Shown: positions 1 to 8,968, numbered from the stretch's first letter. The stretch: 64,000 nt of DNA from Corynebacterium sp. MSK008 (GCF_030232585.1 NZ_JASPJX010000009.1:1-64000), one strand, 5' to 3'. The notes: a model not told the origin generated them from the sequence alone. Made by a program: numbers and translations.

Positions 1-128
1 GGTTAACCAGAACGTAACCCCTATTCACTTTATCCGTTCCCTCCAGGCGGCCGAACCGCTCGGAAGCAACGGATGGATATATAACCACGAAGCCAAAAAG
101 CACACAAATCAGCAGCGCAGCAGGCGTT
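1..128. other. Left edge, no gene seen
   Basis: This short stretch precedes the stop codon of the first minus-strand gene. I see no convincing reading frame, terminator hairpin or repeat in it. It may be the 3' flank of the iron-transport operon. Confidence 0.4.
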
Positions 129-884
129 TTAATGATACGCGGCAATCGGCCCATGCGGGCCATCGATCACTTGCACCGGGGTATTGAAGATCTCGGTGAG
201 CAAGTCGTCGCGCATGATCTCCTCCACGGTGCCGAAGGCGAAGACCTGCCCGTCCTTCGCCGCGCAGATGTAGTCCGCGTAGCGGGCCGCGAAGTTGATG
301 TCGTGCAGCACGATCACGATGGTGCGGCCGAACTCGCGGGCCGCGGAGTGCAGGTGCTGCATCATTTCCACGGAGTGGGAGATGTCCAGGTTGTTCAGGG
401 GCTCGTCGAGAAGCACGTAGTCCGTCTCCTGGCAAAGCACCATCGCAACGTATGCGCGCTGGCGTTGACCACCGGAAAGCTGGTCCAGGTAGCGATGCTC
501 GAGTTCGCGCAGGCCGAAGAAGTCGATGTAGCGGGAGATGATCTCCTCGTCCCCTTCGGTCAAGCGCCCTCCCGAGTAGGGGAAGCGGCCGAAGCCGACG
601 AGCTGGCGCACGGTCAGGCGGGTAACAAAGTGGTTTTCCTGCCGCAGGATGGAGACCACTTTGGCCAGGTCTTTCGGATTCGAAGAGGACACGTCCATCT
701 GCCCGATGCGCACGGAGCCGGAATCCAGCGCCAAAAGCCGGCCGATCATGGTCAGAAGTGTCGACTTGCCGGCGCCGTTCGGCCCCACCAACGCAGTAAT
801 GCCGCCGGCCGGGATGTTCAGTGAGACCGGCCCGATGGCGGTGTCGTCGCCGTAGGCCTTGCTCACCTCGTTGAGCTCGATCAC
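129..884 (-). CDS. Iron-siderophore ABC transporter ATP-binding protein
   Basis: Cytoplasmic ATPase of a FecE/FhuC-type importer that powers uptake of ferric siderophore. The 251-residue protein has Walker A GPNGAGKST (34-42), signature LSGGQ (136-140), Walker B YVLLDEP (156-162) and an H-loop HD near 195, so the ATPase looks intact. It is the last gene of a four-gene minus-strand operon, and its ATG overlaps the stop of the upstream permease by 4 bp, implying translational coupling. Iron rather than cobalamin or heme as cargo is inferred from the DtxR-type box at the head of the operon. The exact siderophore cannot be told. Confidence 0.93.
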   Translation of the reverse strand: MIELNEVSKAYGDDTAIGPVSLNIPAGGITALVGPNGAGKSTLLTMIGRLLALDSGSVRIGQMDVSSSNPKDLAKVVSILRQENHFVTRLTVRQLVGFGRFPYSGGRLTEGDEEIISRYIDFFGLRELEHRYLDQLSGGQRQRAYVAMVLCQETDYVLLDEPLNNLDISHSVEMMQHLHSAAREFGRTIVIVLHDINFAARYADYICAAKDGQVFAFGTVEEIMRDDLLTEIFNTPVQVIDGPHGPIAAYH

Positions 885-1894
885 AGTCTCCCCTTCCGTA
901 GGACAACGATGAGGAACGTCAGGCCGCCGACCAGCTCGATGATGATGGAGACGACGCCCTGGGCGTAAAAGATGTGGTTCATGACGAAGTACGCGCCCGC
1001 CAGGATGCAGTAGCCGAGCAGCGCCGCCATGGGGAACACGTAGCGGTGGTCGTAGGTGTCCGCGAACTGGTACGCGAGAGTGGCCACCAGGAAACCGAGG
1101 AAGGTCATCGGGCCGACCAGTGCAGTCGAGACCGCCATCAGTACCGAGACCAGCACGAGGGTATACACCGCGTGTTTTTTGTGGCTGACGCCCAAGTTCA
1201 CCGCCACGTCGCGGCCGAGGCCGAGCACGTTGAGTCGGCGCGAATTCGCATACATCAGCCCGACTGCCACCAACACCAGGGGCACGGCCAGCGGGTAGTA
1301 GGCCGGGTCCGCGTTGTTCACGGAGCCGAACAGCCGAGCGGTGAGCACGTCGAACTCGCTGGGTGTGAGCAGGCGCTGCATGAACGTCGATACGCTGCCC
1401 AGTCCCCCTCCGAGCACGATGCCGACGAGCAGCATGGCGTGCATGTTCGGGTTGTCGCCGGCGAGCAGCCAGGTGTACAGGATCAGGCTTAAGCCCACCA
1501 TGAGCACGAGCTGGATCACGAACATCTCCAGCGTGCGGGCGTTATTCAGCCCCGCGGCGCCGAGGAAGTACACAGTTGAGGTGTGAATGGCCACATACAG
1601 CGACTCGAACCCCATGATCGACGGGGTGATGATGCGGTTGTTCGTCACCGTTTGGAACGCCACCGTCGCCACGGCCTGGCACACCGCCACCACCGCCATC
1701 GCGATGACGGAGTTCAGGCGGCGCTGCGCGATCAGCCAGTAGCCGCGGGTGCCGAACTCCATGGGGTTCCCCCAGGACAGCAGGCCTGCGGTGAACAGCA
1801 ACGCGGCCACCGCCAGCGCCGCCACGAGCAGCCAGTAGCGCCTCTTGCTTTGCGACGTCTGAAACGCCCCGACTTCACGCATTGCCTCACGCAT
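881..1894 (-). CDS. Iron-siderophore ABC transporter permease (FecCD family)
   Basis: Membrane permease of the same importer, 337 residues, with a hydrophobic profile of about nine to ten helices and the FecCD-type coupling region near GLGRDVAVNLGVS, which contacts the ATPase. The start is ATG at 1894, overlapping the stop of the second permease by 8 bp; an internal ATG four codons later is also possible. With its partner permease it would form the heterodimeric channel. The assignment rests on family resemblance and on the complete binding protein-permease-permease-ATPase gene order. Confidence 0.92.
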   Translation of the reverse strand: MREAMREVGAFQTSQSKRRYWLLVAALAVAALLFTAGLLSWGNPMEFGTRGYWLIAQRRLNSVIAMAVVAVCQAVATVAFQTVTNNRIITPSIMGFESLYVAIHTSTVYFLGAAGLNNARTLEMFVIQLVLMVGLSLILYTWLLAGDNPNMHAMLLVGIVLGGGLGSVSTFMQRLLTPSEFDVLTARLFGSVNNADPAYYPLAVPLVLVAVGLMYANSRRLNVLGLGRDVAVNLGVSHKKHAVYTLVLVSVLMAVSTALVGPMTFLGFLVATLAYQFADTYDHRYVFPMAALLGYCILAGAYFVMNHIFYAQGVVSIIIELVGGLTFLIVVLRKGRL

Positions 1895-2861
1895 TCCGGC
1901 TCCTCTTCACAATCAGGGCGATGAAGACGGCGGCGCCGACCACGCCGAGGATCACGGACACCGGCATCTCGAACGGCGCGATGACGATGCGTCCGAGCAG
2001 GTCGCACAGTGTCACCACGCCAATGCCGGTGAGGCAGACCCAGGGCAGGTTGGACCGGAGGTCGTCGCCACGCACCATGCTCACAATGTTGGGGACGATG
2101 AGCCCGAGAAACGGCAGGTTGCCCACGACAACTGTGACCACGCCGGTGGCCACCGCGACGAGGCTGGTGCCCACGAGCACGATGCGGTTGTAGTTCAGCC
2201 CGATGTTGGTCGCGATGTCTTCGCCCAGGCCGGCGGCGGTGAGGCGGTCGGCGTAGAAGAACACGGCGATGACCACGAGCAGCACGACCCAGAGGATCTC
2301 GTACTGGCCCGCGATCACGCTGGTGAACGAACCGGCGAACCAGACGCCGAGGGACTGCAGCAGATCAGTCTGCAGGGCAATGAATGTGGACACCGCACTG
2401 ACCACCGCGCCGAGCATGATGCCGACGATGGGCACCACCAGGCTGGAGCGGAGCGTCACGCGCCGCAGGAACGCGAAGAACACCATGGTGCCGATGAAGG
2501 CGGCGCCGACGGCGAGCAGCATGCGCGTCATCACGGAGCCGTCCGGGAACAGCAGAAACGACGCGAGCAGCCCCAGCCCGGCCCACTCGGTGGTGCCGGT
2601 GGTGGTGGGTTCGACGAAGCGGTTTTGGGTGAGCATCTGCATGATCAGCCCACTCATCGCCATGGCCGCGCCGGCCAGCACCAGCGCGATTGTGCGCGGC
2701 ACACGGGTGGCGCGGAACATCTCCCAGCCGTCCTCGGTGCCCAGGATGTCGTACTGCCCCACCATCAACGATGCTGCGAGCAGGGCGCAAACAAGGACGA
2801 CACCCACCCCGAGCTTCCAGTCCAGAAGCTTGGGGCGGGTGGTGGTCGTTGCATCAGTCAT
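1887..2861 (-). CDS. Iron-siderophore ABC transporter permease (FecCD family)
   Basis: Second membrane permease, 324 residues. It has an N-terminal hydrophobic segment (VGVVLVCALLAASLMVG), the FecCD-type GAAMAMSGLIMQMLTQN stretch, and the coupling segment GLGEDIATNIGLN. It lies 10 bp downstream of the binding-protein gene and overlaps the next permease, consistent with one transcript. The two permeases are diverged paralogues, as is usual when a siderophore importer uses a heterodimeric channel. Confidence 0.92.
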   Translation of the reverse strand: MTDATTTTRPKLLDWKLGVGVVLVCALLAASLMVGQYDILGTEDGWEMFRATRVPRTIALVLAGAAMAMSGLIMQMLTQNRFVEPTTTGTTEWAGLGLLASFLLFPDGSVMTRMLLAVGAAFIGTMVFFAFLRRVTLRSSLVVPIVGIMLGAVVSAVSTFIALQTDLLQSLGVWFAGSFTSVIAGQYEILWVVLLVVIAVFFYADRLTAAGLGEDIATNIGLNYNRIVLVGTSLVAVATGVVTVVVGNLPFLGLIVPNIVSMVRGDDLRSNLPWVCLTGIGVVTLCDLLGRIVIAPFEMPVSVILGVVGAAVFIALIVKRSRNA

Positions 2862-2871
2862 CGGGGACAGA

Positions 2872-3915
2872 CTACTTGGCAGCCTCGAGTTGCTCGGAGA
2901 TCTGGTTGAGAATCTCGGTGTAGGTGATGATGGACTCGTTGGTGTAGGTGTCCGCCGGGGCGACGTAGACGTGGCCGTCCTTCACCGCGGCAACGTTCTT
3001 CAGCGGCGCGGAATCGTTGATCACGGACAGCGCTTCCGGGGAGTCGGTGATGGACTTCACGCCCGCGTCGCGGTCCAGCACGAGCAGCCAGTCCGGGTTG
3101 GCGCTGGCGATAGCTTCGACGGAGATGTCGTCACCCTGGTGGTCGTCGGAGGCGTTGTCCACCTCAAGCGCCGGGGTGAAACCAATCAGATCGAACAGCG
3201 GGCCCCACACGCGGCCCACGCCCGGTGCGACGTAGCCGATCTCGCCGCCGGAAACATTCAGGGCCATGACCTTCTGCTCCGGGTCGTAGGCGCTGCGGGC
3301 GCGCTGGACAGCCTCGGTGAATTCCTGGACTGCCTGCTCAGCCTCGGCCTGCTTGCCAAAGACCTCGCCCAGCTCCAGGGTCTGGCGGATCACCTCGCGG
3401 TCGAACGGCTCGCCGTCGCGCGGCTCGAAGTCCAGCAGCGTGGCGTCCGGGACCAGCTTCTCAATCTCTTCGTCGTATTGCTCGAAGCGCTGACCGGAGA
3501 CGATCACGTCCGGGTCGGCGGCGACGATCGCTTCCAGATTCGGCTCGCGGTGGTTGCCGATGTCGATGATCTCCTCGTCATCGGCGAGGCCCGGGATGGA
3601 GTTGGGCACGAGCTGGCGCGCCGCGGCGACGGGCTTAATACCCCAGGAATCCAACAGCTCGAAGGAGCGATTGTCCAGGGCGACCACGCGCTTCGGCGGG
3701 CTGGGCACGGTCTTCTCGCCGTAGTTGTCGGTGACGGTCACGGTGCCGTCGGAAGCATCATTGCTTTGCGACGCACCTTCGGTCGCCGCCGTTTCCGAAC
3801 CAGCGGCGGATTCAGTGGCAGACTCCGTGCCAGATTCAGAGGTGGAGCATGCGCCCAGAGTGAGAGCGCCGGCGGCCGCGAGGGCGATGAGAGAGGTACG
3901 CGAGAAACGGGTCAC
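2872..3915 (-). CDS. Iron-siderophore substrate-binding lipoprotein
   Basis: Extracellular, lipid-anchored binding protein that captures ferric siderophore for the adjacent permeases. I chose GTG at 3915 (347 residues) because AAGGA lies 6 nt upstream and it gives a clean lipoprotein signal: basic VTRFSRTS, a hydrophobic core, then lipobox LGAC with Cys23. An ATG at 3958 would add 15 residues but would place the start over the DtxR-type box. After the Cys comes a Ser/Thr/Glu/Ala-rich linker (about 24-50) and then a PeriBP_2-like fold containing the typical DPDVIVSGQ segment. It is the first gene of the operon and probably iron-repressed. Confidence 0.92.
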   Translation of the reverse strand: MTRFSRTSLIALAAAGALTLGACSTSESGTESATESAAGSETAATEGASQSNDASDGTVTVTDNYGEKTVPSPPKRVVALDNRSFELLDSWGIKPVAAARQLVPNSIPGLADDEEIIDIGNHREPNLEAIVAADPDVIVSGQRFEQYDEEIEKLVPDATLLDFEPRDGEPFDREVIRQTLELGEVFGKQAEAEQAVQEFTEAVQRARSAYDPEQKVMALNVSGGEIGYVAPGVGRVWGPLFDLIGFTPALEVDNASDDHQGDDISVEAIASANPDWLLVLDRDAGVKSITDSPEALSVINDSAPLKNVAAVKDGHVYVAPADTYTNESIITYTEILNQISEQLEAAK

Positions 3916-3936
3916 GGTCGTCCTTCCATTCAGTCG

Positions 3937-3955
3937 TAAGGTAAGGGTTACCTGA
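3937..3955 (-). promoter_or_regulatory. DtxR-type iron box
   Basis: The sequence TAAGGTAAGGGTTACCTGA matches the 19-bp DtxR consensus TWAGGTTAGSCTAACCTWA at 15 of 19 positions. It lies 21 bp upstream of the GTG of the binding-protein gene. A second, weaker half site (TTAGGCTAACC) follows at 3962-3972. Iron-loaded DtxR bound here would block transcription of the operon. Confidence 0.8.
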
Positions 3956-4000
3956 CCCATATTAGGCTAACCAAACTTGGGAGCCAAACTGTCCGCCCCC

Positions 4001-5221
4001 TTAAGCCCTCTCGATCACCGCTGCGAGCCCCTGACCACCCCCGATACACATCGTCACGAGGGCGCGCTTGGCGTCGGTGCGGCGCATCCGATGCGCGGCG
4101 GTGACCACCATGCGCGCGCCGGTCGCACCCACCGGGTGGCCCAGCGAGATGCCGGAGCCCACCGGGTTCACGCGCGGGTCGTCCTCGGCGATCCCCCACG
4201 CGTCGAGCACTGCGAGTGCCTGGGCGGCAAACGCCTCGTTCAGTTCGATCAGGTCGATGTCGTCGAAGGTCAGGCCGAGGCGGTCGAACACCTTCTTCGT
4301 GGCGTCGACAGGCCCGATGCCCATGGTCTCCGGCGCAACCCCCGCCACAGCCCAGCCGCGCAACACGGCGAATGCGTCCAGCCCCAGCTCTTCGGCCTTG
4401 GCACGGGTGGTCACGATCATCGCGGCGGCGCCGTCGTTCTGGCCGGAGGCGTTGCCGGCAGTCACCGTGGCCGCCTCCAACGTTTTGCCCATAACCGGCC
4501 GCAGCTTGGCCAGCGATTCCTCGGAGGTGCCGGGGCGGATGTGCTCGTCCTTGTCCACCACCACCGGATCACCCTTGCGCTGCGGTACCGCAACCGGCAC
4601 GATCTCGGCGTCGAAGTCTCCGGCCTCCTGCGCCGCCGCGGCGCGGGCGTGCGACGCCACCGCTAGCTTGTCCTGGCGGTCGCGCGCGATTGAGTACTCC
4701 TCGCGCAGGTTCTCCGCGGTCTCGATCATTCCGCCCGGGATCGGGTGGTGCTTGCCGCCAGCCTGCTCGCGGCCCTCCTGCAGGCGGTCCTTGAGCTCCA
4801 TCGTGCCGCCCTTGGCACCCCAACGGATCTTTCCGTCCACGGTGTACTCGGTGTTGGACATTGATTCCGCACCGCCGGCGACGATCAGGTCTGCGGCACC
4901 GGCGGCAACGTGTGCGGCGGCGGTGGCAATCGCCTGCAGGCCGGAGCCGCAGCGGCGGTCCAGCTGCATGCCGGGCACGTCTACGCCCAGCTCAGCGTCG
5001 AGTCCGACGACGCGCCCCAGCGCGGGCGCGGCACCGTTGGGAGAAGCCTGGCCGAGGATGATGTCGTCGATCACCTGGCCGGAGATCCCGGCGTCCTCAA
5101 TCACGGCCTTGACCACGGTCGCGGCCAGCTCCTGCACCGGCACGCCGACGAATGCGCCGCCGTAGCGCCCCACCGCGGTGCGCTTGGGGTTGCAGATGAC
5201 AATATCTTTCGGGTCGCTCAT
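4001..5221 (-). CDS. pcaF: Acetyl-CoA acyltransferase, probable beta-ketoadipyl-CoA thiolase
   Basis: Thiolase that would cleave beta-ketoadipyl-CoA with CoA to succinyl-CoA and acetyl-CoA, the last step of the beta-ketoadipate pathway. The 406-residue length is normal for the family. Visible motifs are the acyl-accepting Cys91 in DRRCGSG, NEAFAAQ, the catalytic His in GHPVGATGAR, and the second Cys in MCIGGGQG near the C-terminus. Its ATG shares a base with the stop of the upstream IclR gene (TAATG), so the two are coupled. The pca assignment depends on the divergent CoA-transferase pair; a general fatty-acid thiolase cannot be excluded. Confidence 0.85.
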   Translation of the reverse strand: MSDPKDIVICNPKRTAVGRYGGAFVGVPVQELAATVVKAVIEDAGISGQVIDDIILGQASPNGAAPALGRVVGLDAELGVDVPGMQLDRRCGSGLQAIATAAAHVAAGAADLIVAGGAESMSNTEYTVDGKIRWGAKGGTMELKDRLQEGREQAGGKHHPIPGGMIETAENLREEYSIARDRQDKLAVASHARAAAAQEAGDFDAEIVPVAVPQRKGDPVVVDKDEHIRPGTSEESLAKLRPVMGKTLEAATVTAGNASGQNDGAAAMIVTTRAKAEELGLDAFAVLRGWAVAGVAPETMGIGPVDATKKVFDRLGLTFDDIDLIELNEAFAAQALAVLDAWGIAEDDPRVNPVGSGISLGHPVGATGARMVVTAAHRMRRTDAKRALVTMCIGGGQGLAAVIERA

Positions 5222-6003
5222 TATGTCTCCTTCAAAGTGGTTGTTTGCAGGTCACGCTCGATCGCGCTCGCCGTCGCCTGCAGCGGGGGCAGCAGCCTAT
5301 CGACGACCTCCCGGTGCCCCACCGCCCCAGCATGGGCCGACAGATTCACCGCGGCGACGACCTTGCCGTCGCTGCCGCGGACCGGGCACGCCACGGAGCG
5401 CAGGCCCAGTTCGAGTTCTTGGTCGACGATGCAGTAGCCCTGCCTTTGGACGTCGATAAGCAATTGCCTGAACGCGTCCTCGCTGGTGACTGTCTCCGGT
5501 GTGATGGGCTCGAGCGCGGTGCCGGCGAGGAAGGCGTCCAGCTGCGCGGGCGGGAGGTCGGCGAGCAGCACGCGGCCCATCGACGTTGCGTATGCGGGAA
5601 AGCGCGTGCCGATGGTGATGTTGACGCTCATGATGCGGTCAGCGGCGGCGCGGGCGACGTAGACGACGTCGGGGCCGTCGAGGACGGTCAGTGAGCACGA
5701 CTCGTTGAGCGAGCGCGACAGCGCGTCCAAGTGCGGCTGCGCGATCGCCGGAAGGCCGAGGCTGGACAGGTACGAAAAGCCCAACTGGAGCGTTTTCGGG
5801 GTGAGCCAAAAAACGGTGCCGTCGCTGGCGGCGTACCCCTCAGCGACGAGCGTGTGCAGGAACCGGCGCACCGTCGCGCGCGGCAACCCCGTGGATTCCG
5901 CGACCTGGGCAAGCGTTTGACGCGGGCGGGCACCGCTGAACGCACGGATGACCGCTAGGCCCCGGGAGAGGCTCTGCACGAGTTGCACGTCACTACTAGA
6001 CAT
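5221..6003 (-). CDS. pcaR: IclR-family regulator, probable PcaR
   Basis: DNA-binding regulator of 260 residues. The N-terminal winged helix-turn-helix (about 10-70) includes TGLPRATVRRFLHTL, and the C-terminal IclR effector domain includes GRVLLADLPP and a VAAVNLSAHAG segment. It is divergent from the CoA-transferase genes and coupled to the thiolase, the arrangement seen for PcaR-type activators of protocatechuate catabolism. The shared 75-bp intergenic region carries an inverted repeat suitable as its operator. The inducer, beta-ketoadipate in known PcaR proteins, is inferred. Confidence 0.82.
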   Translation of the reverse strand: MSSSDVQLVQSLSRGLAVIRAFSGARPRQTLAQVAESTGLPRATVRRFLHTLVAEGYAASDGTVFWLTPKTLQLGFSYLSSLGLPAIAQPHLDALSRSLNESCSLTVLDGPDVVYVARAAADRIMSVNITIGTRFPAYATSMGRVLLADLPPAQLDAFLAGTALEPITPETVTSEDAFRQLLIDVQRQGYCIVDQELELGLRSVACPVRGSDGKVVAAVNLSAHAGAVGHREVVDRLLPPLQATASAIERDLQTTTLKET

Positions 6004-6023
6004 GGGTGTGATCCTAGACGATC

Positions 6024-6071
6024 AAGGTTCGCTTTGTGAACCCTTGTGCAGTAGCCGAACAACAGTTAGGA
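6024..6071 (+). promoter_or_regulatory. Candidate IclR/PcaR operator and leaderless promoter
   Basis: An inverted repeat GGTTC-N7-GAACC (6026-6042) lies just upstream of a possible -35 TTGTGC (6044-6049) and -10 TAGGAT (6066-6071), 16 bp apart. The -10 ends only 7 nt before the ATG at 6079, so the message would be leaderless or nearly so. The repeat position suits an activator. The sites are read by eye only. Confidence 0.45.
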
Positions 6072-6078
6072 TGCACAC

Positions 6079-6822
6079 ATGATTAACAAGGTGGTTTCTT
6101 CAGCGAAGGAGGCAGTCGCCGACATTCACGACGGCGCCTCCATCGCCGTGGGCGGCTTCGGCCTGGTGGGCATCCCCGCCCGGCTCATCGACGCCCTGCG
6201 CGCCCAAGGCGCCGGCGATCTCACGATCATTTCCAACAACCTGGGCACCGACGGCTTCGGACTCGGCCTTCTACTCGCGGACAAGCGGATCTCCCGTTCC
6301 ATCGGCTCCTACCTGGGCACGAACAAGGAGTACGCGCGCCAGTACCTGGAGGGCGAACTGACCGTGGAGTTCACCCCACAAGGCACCCTGGCCGAGCGTA
6401 TGCGCGCCGGCGGCGCGGGCATCCCAGCGTTCTACACCAAGGCCGGCGTGGGCACCCCGCTGGCCACAGGGGAAATCCCCACCCGCTACAACCCGGACGG
6501 CACCATCGCCGAGTACTCCCGCCCGAAAGAACTACGCGAGTTCAACGGCGAACAGTACGTCATGGAAACCGCGCTGACCCCGGATTTCGCGTTCGTGCAC
6601 GCGCACAAGGCGGACCGCTTTGGCAACCTCGTCTTCTCCAAGACCGCGCAGAACTTCAACCCGGACGCGGCCGTGGCCGGCAAGATCACCATCGTGCAGG
6701 CGGAGGAAGTGGTGGACGAGATCCCCGCGGCCGAGGTGAACCTGCCCGGCATCTACGTCGACCGCGTGGTCGAAGTGGGCCCGCAGGAGACCGGAATCGA
6801 ATTTAGGACGGTGAGCGAGTAA
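6079..6822 (+). CDS. pcaI: 3-oxoadipate/3-oxoacid CoA-transferase subunit A
   Basis: Alpha subunit (247 residues) of the heterodimeric transferase that moves CoA from succinyl-CoA to 3-oxoadipate (or acetoacetate). The glycine-rich N-terminal region ([16 protein letters not shown]) and [11 protein letters not shown] segment are typical of CoA-transferase family I subunit A. Its stop overlaps the ATG of subunit B (TAATG). The pca name rests on the neighbouring thiolase and IclR genes, since sequence alone does not separate 3-oxoadipate from 3-oxoacid transferases. It is transcribed away from the regulator and probably controlled by it. Confidence 0.85.
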   Translation: MINKVVSSAKEAVADIHDGASIAVGGFGLVGIPARLIDALRAQGAGDLTIISNNLGTDGFGLGLLLADKRISRSIGSYLGTNKEYARQYLEGELTVEFTPQGTLAERMRAGGAGIPAFYTKAGVGTPLATGEIPTRYNPDGTIAEYSRPKELREFNGEQYVMETALTPDFAFVHAHKADRFGNLVFSKTAQNFNPDAAVAGKITIVQAEEVVDEIPAAEVNLPGIYVDRVVEVGPQETGIEFRTVSE

Positions 6823-7460
6823 TGGCTTGGACCAGGCAAGAAATGGCGGCGCGTGCAGCCCAAGAGCTGGAAAACGGCCAGTACGTCAACCTGGGCATCG
6901 GCATGCCCACCCTCATCCCGGGCTACCTGCCCAAGGACGTTGAGGTGGTGCTCCACTCCGAAAACGGCATCCTCGGCGTGGGCCCCTACCCCACCGACGA
7001 CGCCGTCGACCCGGAGCTGATCAACGCCGGCAAGGAAACCATCACCGTGGCGCCGGGCGGGTCATTCTTCGGCTCCTCGACGTCCTTTGGCATGATCCGC
7101 TCCCGCGCGATCGACGTCGCCGTGCTCGGCGCCATGGAGGTCTCCCAGTACGGCGACCTGGCCAACTGGATGATCCCGGGCAAGATGGTCAAGGGTATGG
7201 GCGGCGCGATGGACCTGGTGCACGGCGCCAAAAAGGTCATCCTGCTCATGGAGCACACCACCAAGAAGGGCGCCTCGAAGGTTCTGCCGGAGTGCCGCCT
7301 GCCGCTGACTGGCGCGAAGTGCGTGGACCAGATCATCACCAACCTGGCCGTGTTCACCGTGGACGAGAAGCAGGGGCTGACCCTGACCGAGGTTGCGCCG
7401 GGCGAGACCATCGAATCCGTGCGCGAGGCCACCGAAGCCCCGTTCGAGGCTGCTGTCTAA
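6822..7460 (+). CDS. pcaJ: 3-oxoadipate/3-oxoacid CoA-transferase subunit B
   Basis: Beta subunit (212 residues) carrying the catalytic glutamate, visible as [10 protein letters not shown], whose Glu forms the thioester intermediate in this family. [13 protein letters not shown] near the N-terminus and the [14 protein letters not shown] segment are also standard. Coupled to subunit A by TAATG. The gene ends just ahead of a strong hairpin terminator. Genes for the earlier ring-cleavage steps are not in this window. Confidence 0.86.
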   Translation: MAWTRQEMAARAAQELENGQYVNLGIGMPTLIPGYLPKDVEVVLHSENGILGVGPYPTDDAVDPELINAGKETITVAPGGSFFGSSTSFGMIRSRAIDVAVLGAMEVSQYGDLANWMIPGKMVKGMGGAMDLVHGAKKVILLMEHTTKKGASKVLPECRLPLTGAKCVDQIITNLAVFTVDEKQGLTLTEVAPGETIESVREATEAPFEAAV

Positions 7461-7480
7461 GGCGCGCCGCTTAGAACAGC

Positions 7481-7520
7481 GCGAAAGCCCCAGACCGTCA
7501 TTACGGTCCGGGGCTTTCGC
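7481..7520. terminator. Bidirectional terminator
   Basis: GCGAAAGCCCC and GGGGCTTTCGC form the outer stem, with GACCGT/ACGGTC inside. The hairpin lies between the convergent CoA-transferase operon and the META-domain gene, so it can serve both strands. Confidence 0.8.
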
Positions 7521-7537
7521 ATCACTCGAGCGCGCTA

Positions 7538-8134
7538 CTAGTAGGCGCGACCGTGCATCTTCTCCAGCTCAATGCCGTGGCCCTGGCCCGACAGGAACAG
7601 GGTGGACGCGTCGAGCTGGTACAGCTGCGGGTTAGACAGCAGCACCGATTTCAGGTCGTCGGCGTCCTTCTGCGCGTCCGGCGCGCATGCCATCCTCGTC
7701 TCAGCCAGGTCGCTGATGCGCAGGGCACCGGTGTTGTCGATCTGGTAGTTGGCCGTGCCGGTGTTGCAGCCGTCGTTGAAGTTCAGCAGCCCGTTCTCAC
7801 GGAAGTCGACGGTGATGGTGGTGTTCTTCTTTGCCCGCAGCGTCGAATCCAGCGCACCAGTGAGACGCTCGGCCTTGAGCTGGTCTGCGCCTTCCGGGAT
7901 CTGCTGGATCAGCTCGGAGCCGACCGGGGTCTCGGGTGCCGGGGCCGGGGCTGGTGCGGGTTTGCCGCCGAGGTCGGCGAACAGGTTCGAGCTCATCTGC
8001 ACGAACTGATCGATGCTTGAGGTTTCGTTCTGCTCCTGGGCGTCGGCAGTTCCGACGCCGATAAGGCCGCCCGTGAGGGCGACTGCTGCTGTTGCTGTGG
8101 ACAACTTTCTGAGAGTCTTGGTTGAAGTAACCAT
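7538..8134 (-). CDS. Secreted META-domain (HslJ-like) protein
   Basis: Exported protein of 198 residues if ATG at 8134 is used; GTG at 8143 has no better ribosome site. It has a Sec signal peptide ending near GTADAQ, an Ala-Pro repeat linker (APAPAPAPE), and a C-terminal META/DUF306-type domain with NFNDGCNTGTANYQI and ETRMACAPD, whose two Cys may form a disulfide. Its role is unknown; META domains occur in heat-shock or envelope proteins. It is a paralogue of the next gene on the same strand, so a tandem duplication is likely. Confidence 0.75.
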   Translation of the reverse strand: MVTSTKTLRKLSTATAAVALTGGLIGVGTADAQEQNETSSIDQFVQMSSNLFADLGGKPAPAPAPAPETPVGSELIQQIPEGADQLKAERLTGALDSTLRAKKNTTITVDFRENGLLNFNDGCNTGTANYQIDNTGALRISDLAETRMACAPDAQKDADDLKSVLLSNPQLYQLDASTLFLSGQGHGIELEKMHGRAY

Positions 8135-8250
8135 GGCCCTCACGCTACCGAGCGACTACGGGCAAACAAGGGGCTCAAAGGAACTTCAACGCAACTCCAA
8201 ACTTGTGTTGACCCAGCGCATAGACTTGACGCATTCAATGATTTCCCCAG

Positions 8251-8288
8251 AAAAACGAAAACCCGCTGCTCAGGTGGGAGCAGCGGGT
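8251..8288 (-). terminator. Rho-independent terminator
   Basis: An 11-bp perfect stem, ACCCGCTGCTC (8261-8271) with GAGCAGCGGGT (8278-8288), is followed on the minus strand by TTTTCGTTTTT. It lies just after the stop of the second META gene. Confidence 0.85.
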
Positions 8289-8305
8289 GGCGGAAGCGAC
8301 GTCGA

Positions 8306-8863
8306 TTAGTTCGCAGCTGCCTTTGAGAATTCGATGGCCTTGCCCTGGGCCGCAAGTGCAATGGTCTCGTCATCGATGCGGTACACCGACGGGTTCGAAC
8401 GCAGAATGGACTTCAGCTCGTCCGCCTTGTTCATCTTGGTCGGGTCACACAGGCGCTGCGTCTCGGCGATGGTCCCGACCTTCACGGCACCGGTGCCGTC
8501 GATGGAGTACCCGGCGCTGCCGGCGTTGCAGCCGTCGAAAAACGAAAGCTTGCCGTCGGCCCCAAAGGTGACCGTCATGGACGCGTCGCCCTTCAACGGC
8601 AGCGTCCCCTGCAGAGCAGCCTTCGCCTTCTCTGCCGGCAACGGCTTCGCGCCCTCCGGCAGGTTCTTCAGCAGCATGTGGGAGCCGCCCTTGTTAATCA
8701 CCGAGCCGCTAAAGGCAGACCACCCCATCTGCGTCCAGCCCTCGATGTCGTCCGGGCCGTTGGAAGACATCTGCGCATTGGCGGTGCCTGCGCCGAAAAA
8801 GCCACCGGCGAGGGCGGCGAGCGCGGTTGCAGCGGACAATGTCTTTACAGTCTTGGAGGTCAT
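8306..8863 (-). CDS. Secreted META-domain (HslJ-like) protein, paralogue
   Basis: Exported protein of 185 residues from ATG at 8863, chosen because AGGTAGG lies about 11 nt upstream and the signal peptide then starts correctly (MTSKTVKTLS, hydrophobic core, GTANAQ). The C-terminal META-type domain has FFDGCNAGSAGYSI and ETQRLCDPTK, matching the two-Cys pattern of its neighbour. It lacks the Ala-Pro linker of that neighbour. A strong terminator separates the two genes, so they are probably transcribed independently. Function unknown. Confidence 0.75.
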   Translation of the reverse strand: MTSKTVKTLSAATALAALAGGFFGAGTANAQMSSNGPDDIEGWTQMGWSAFSGSVINKGGSHMLLKNLPEGAKPLPAEKAKAALQGTLPLKGDASMTVTFGADGKLSFFDGCNAGSAGYSIDGTGAVKVGTIAETQRLCDPTKMNKADELKSILRSNPSVYRIDDETIALAAQGKAIEFSKAAAN

Positions 8864-8968
8864 GAGCGCCAACCTACCTGGCATTTCGCAGCATTCAAGG
8901 GCCCCTACGAAGCTTTTACGCAACCTGGACGCTCCTTTAACCCAACGGCCAGCGCACGCTAGGGCGGC

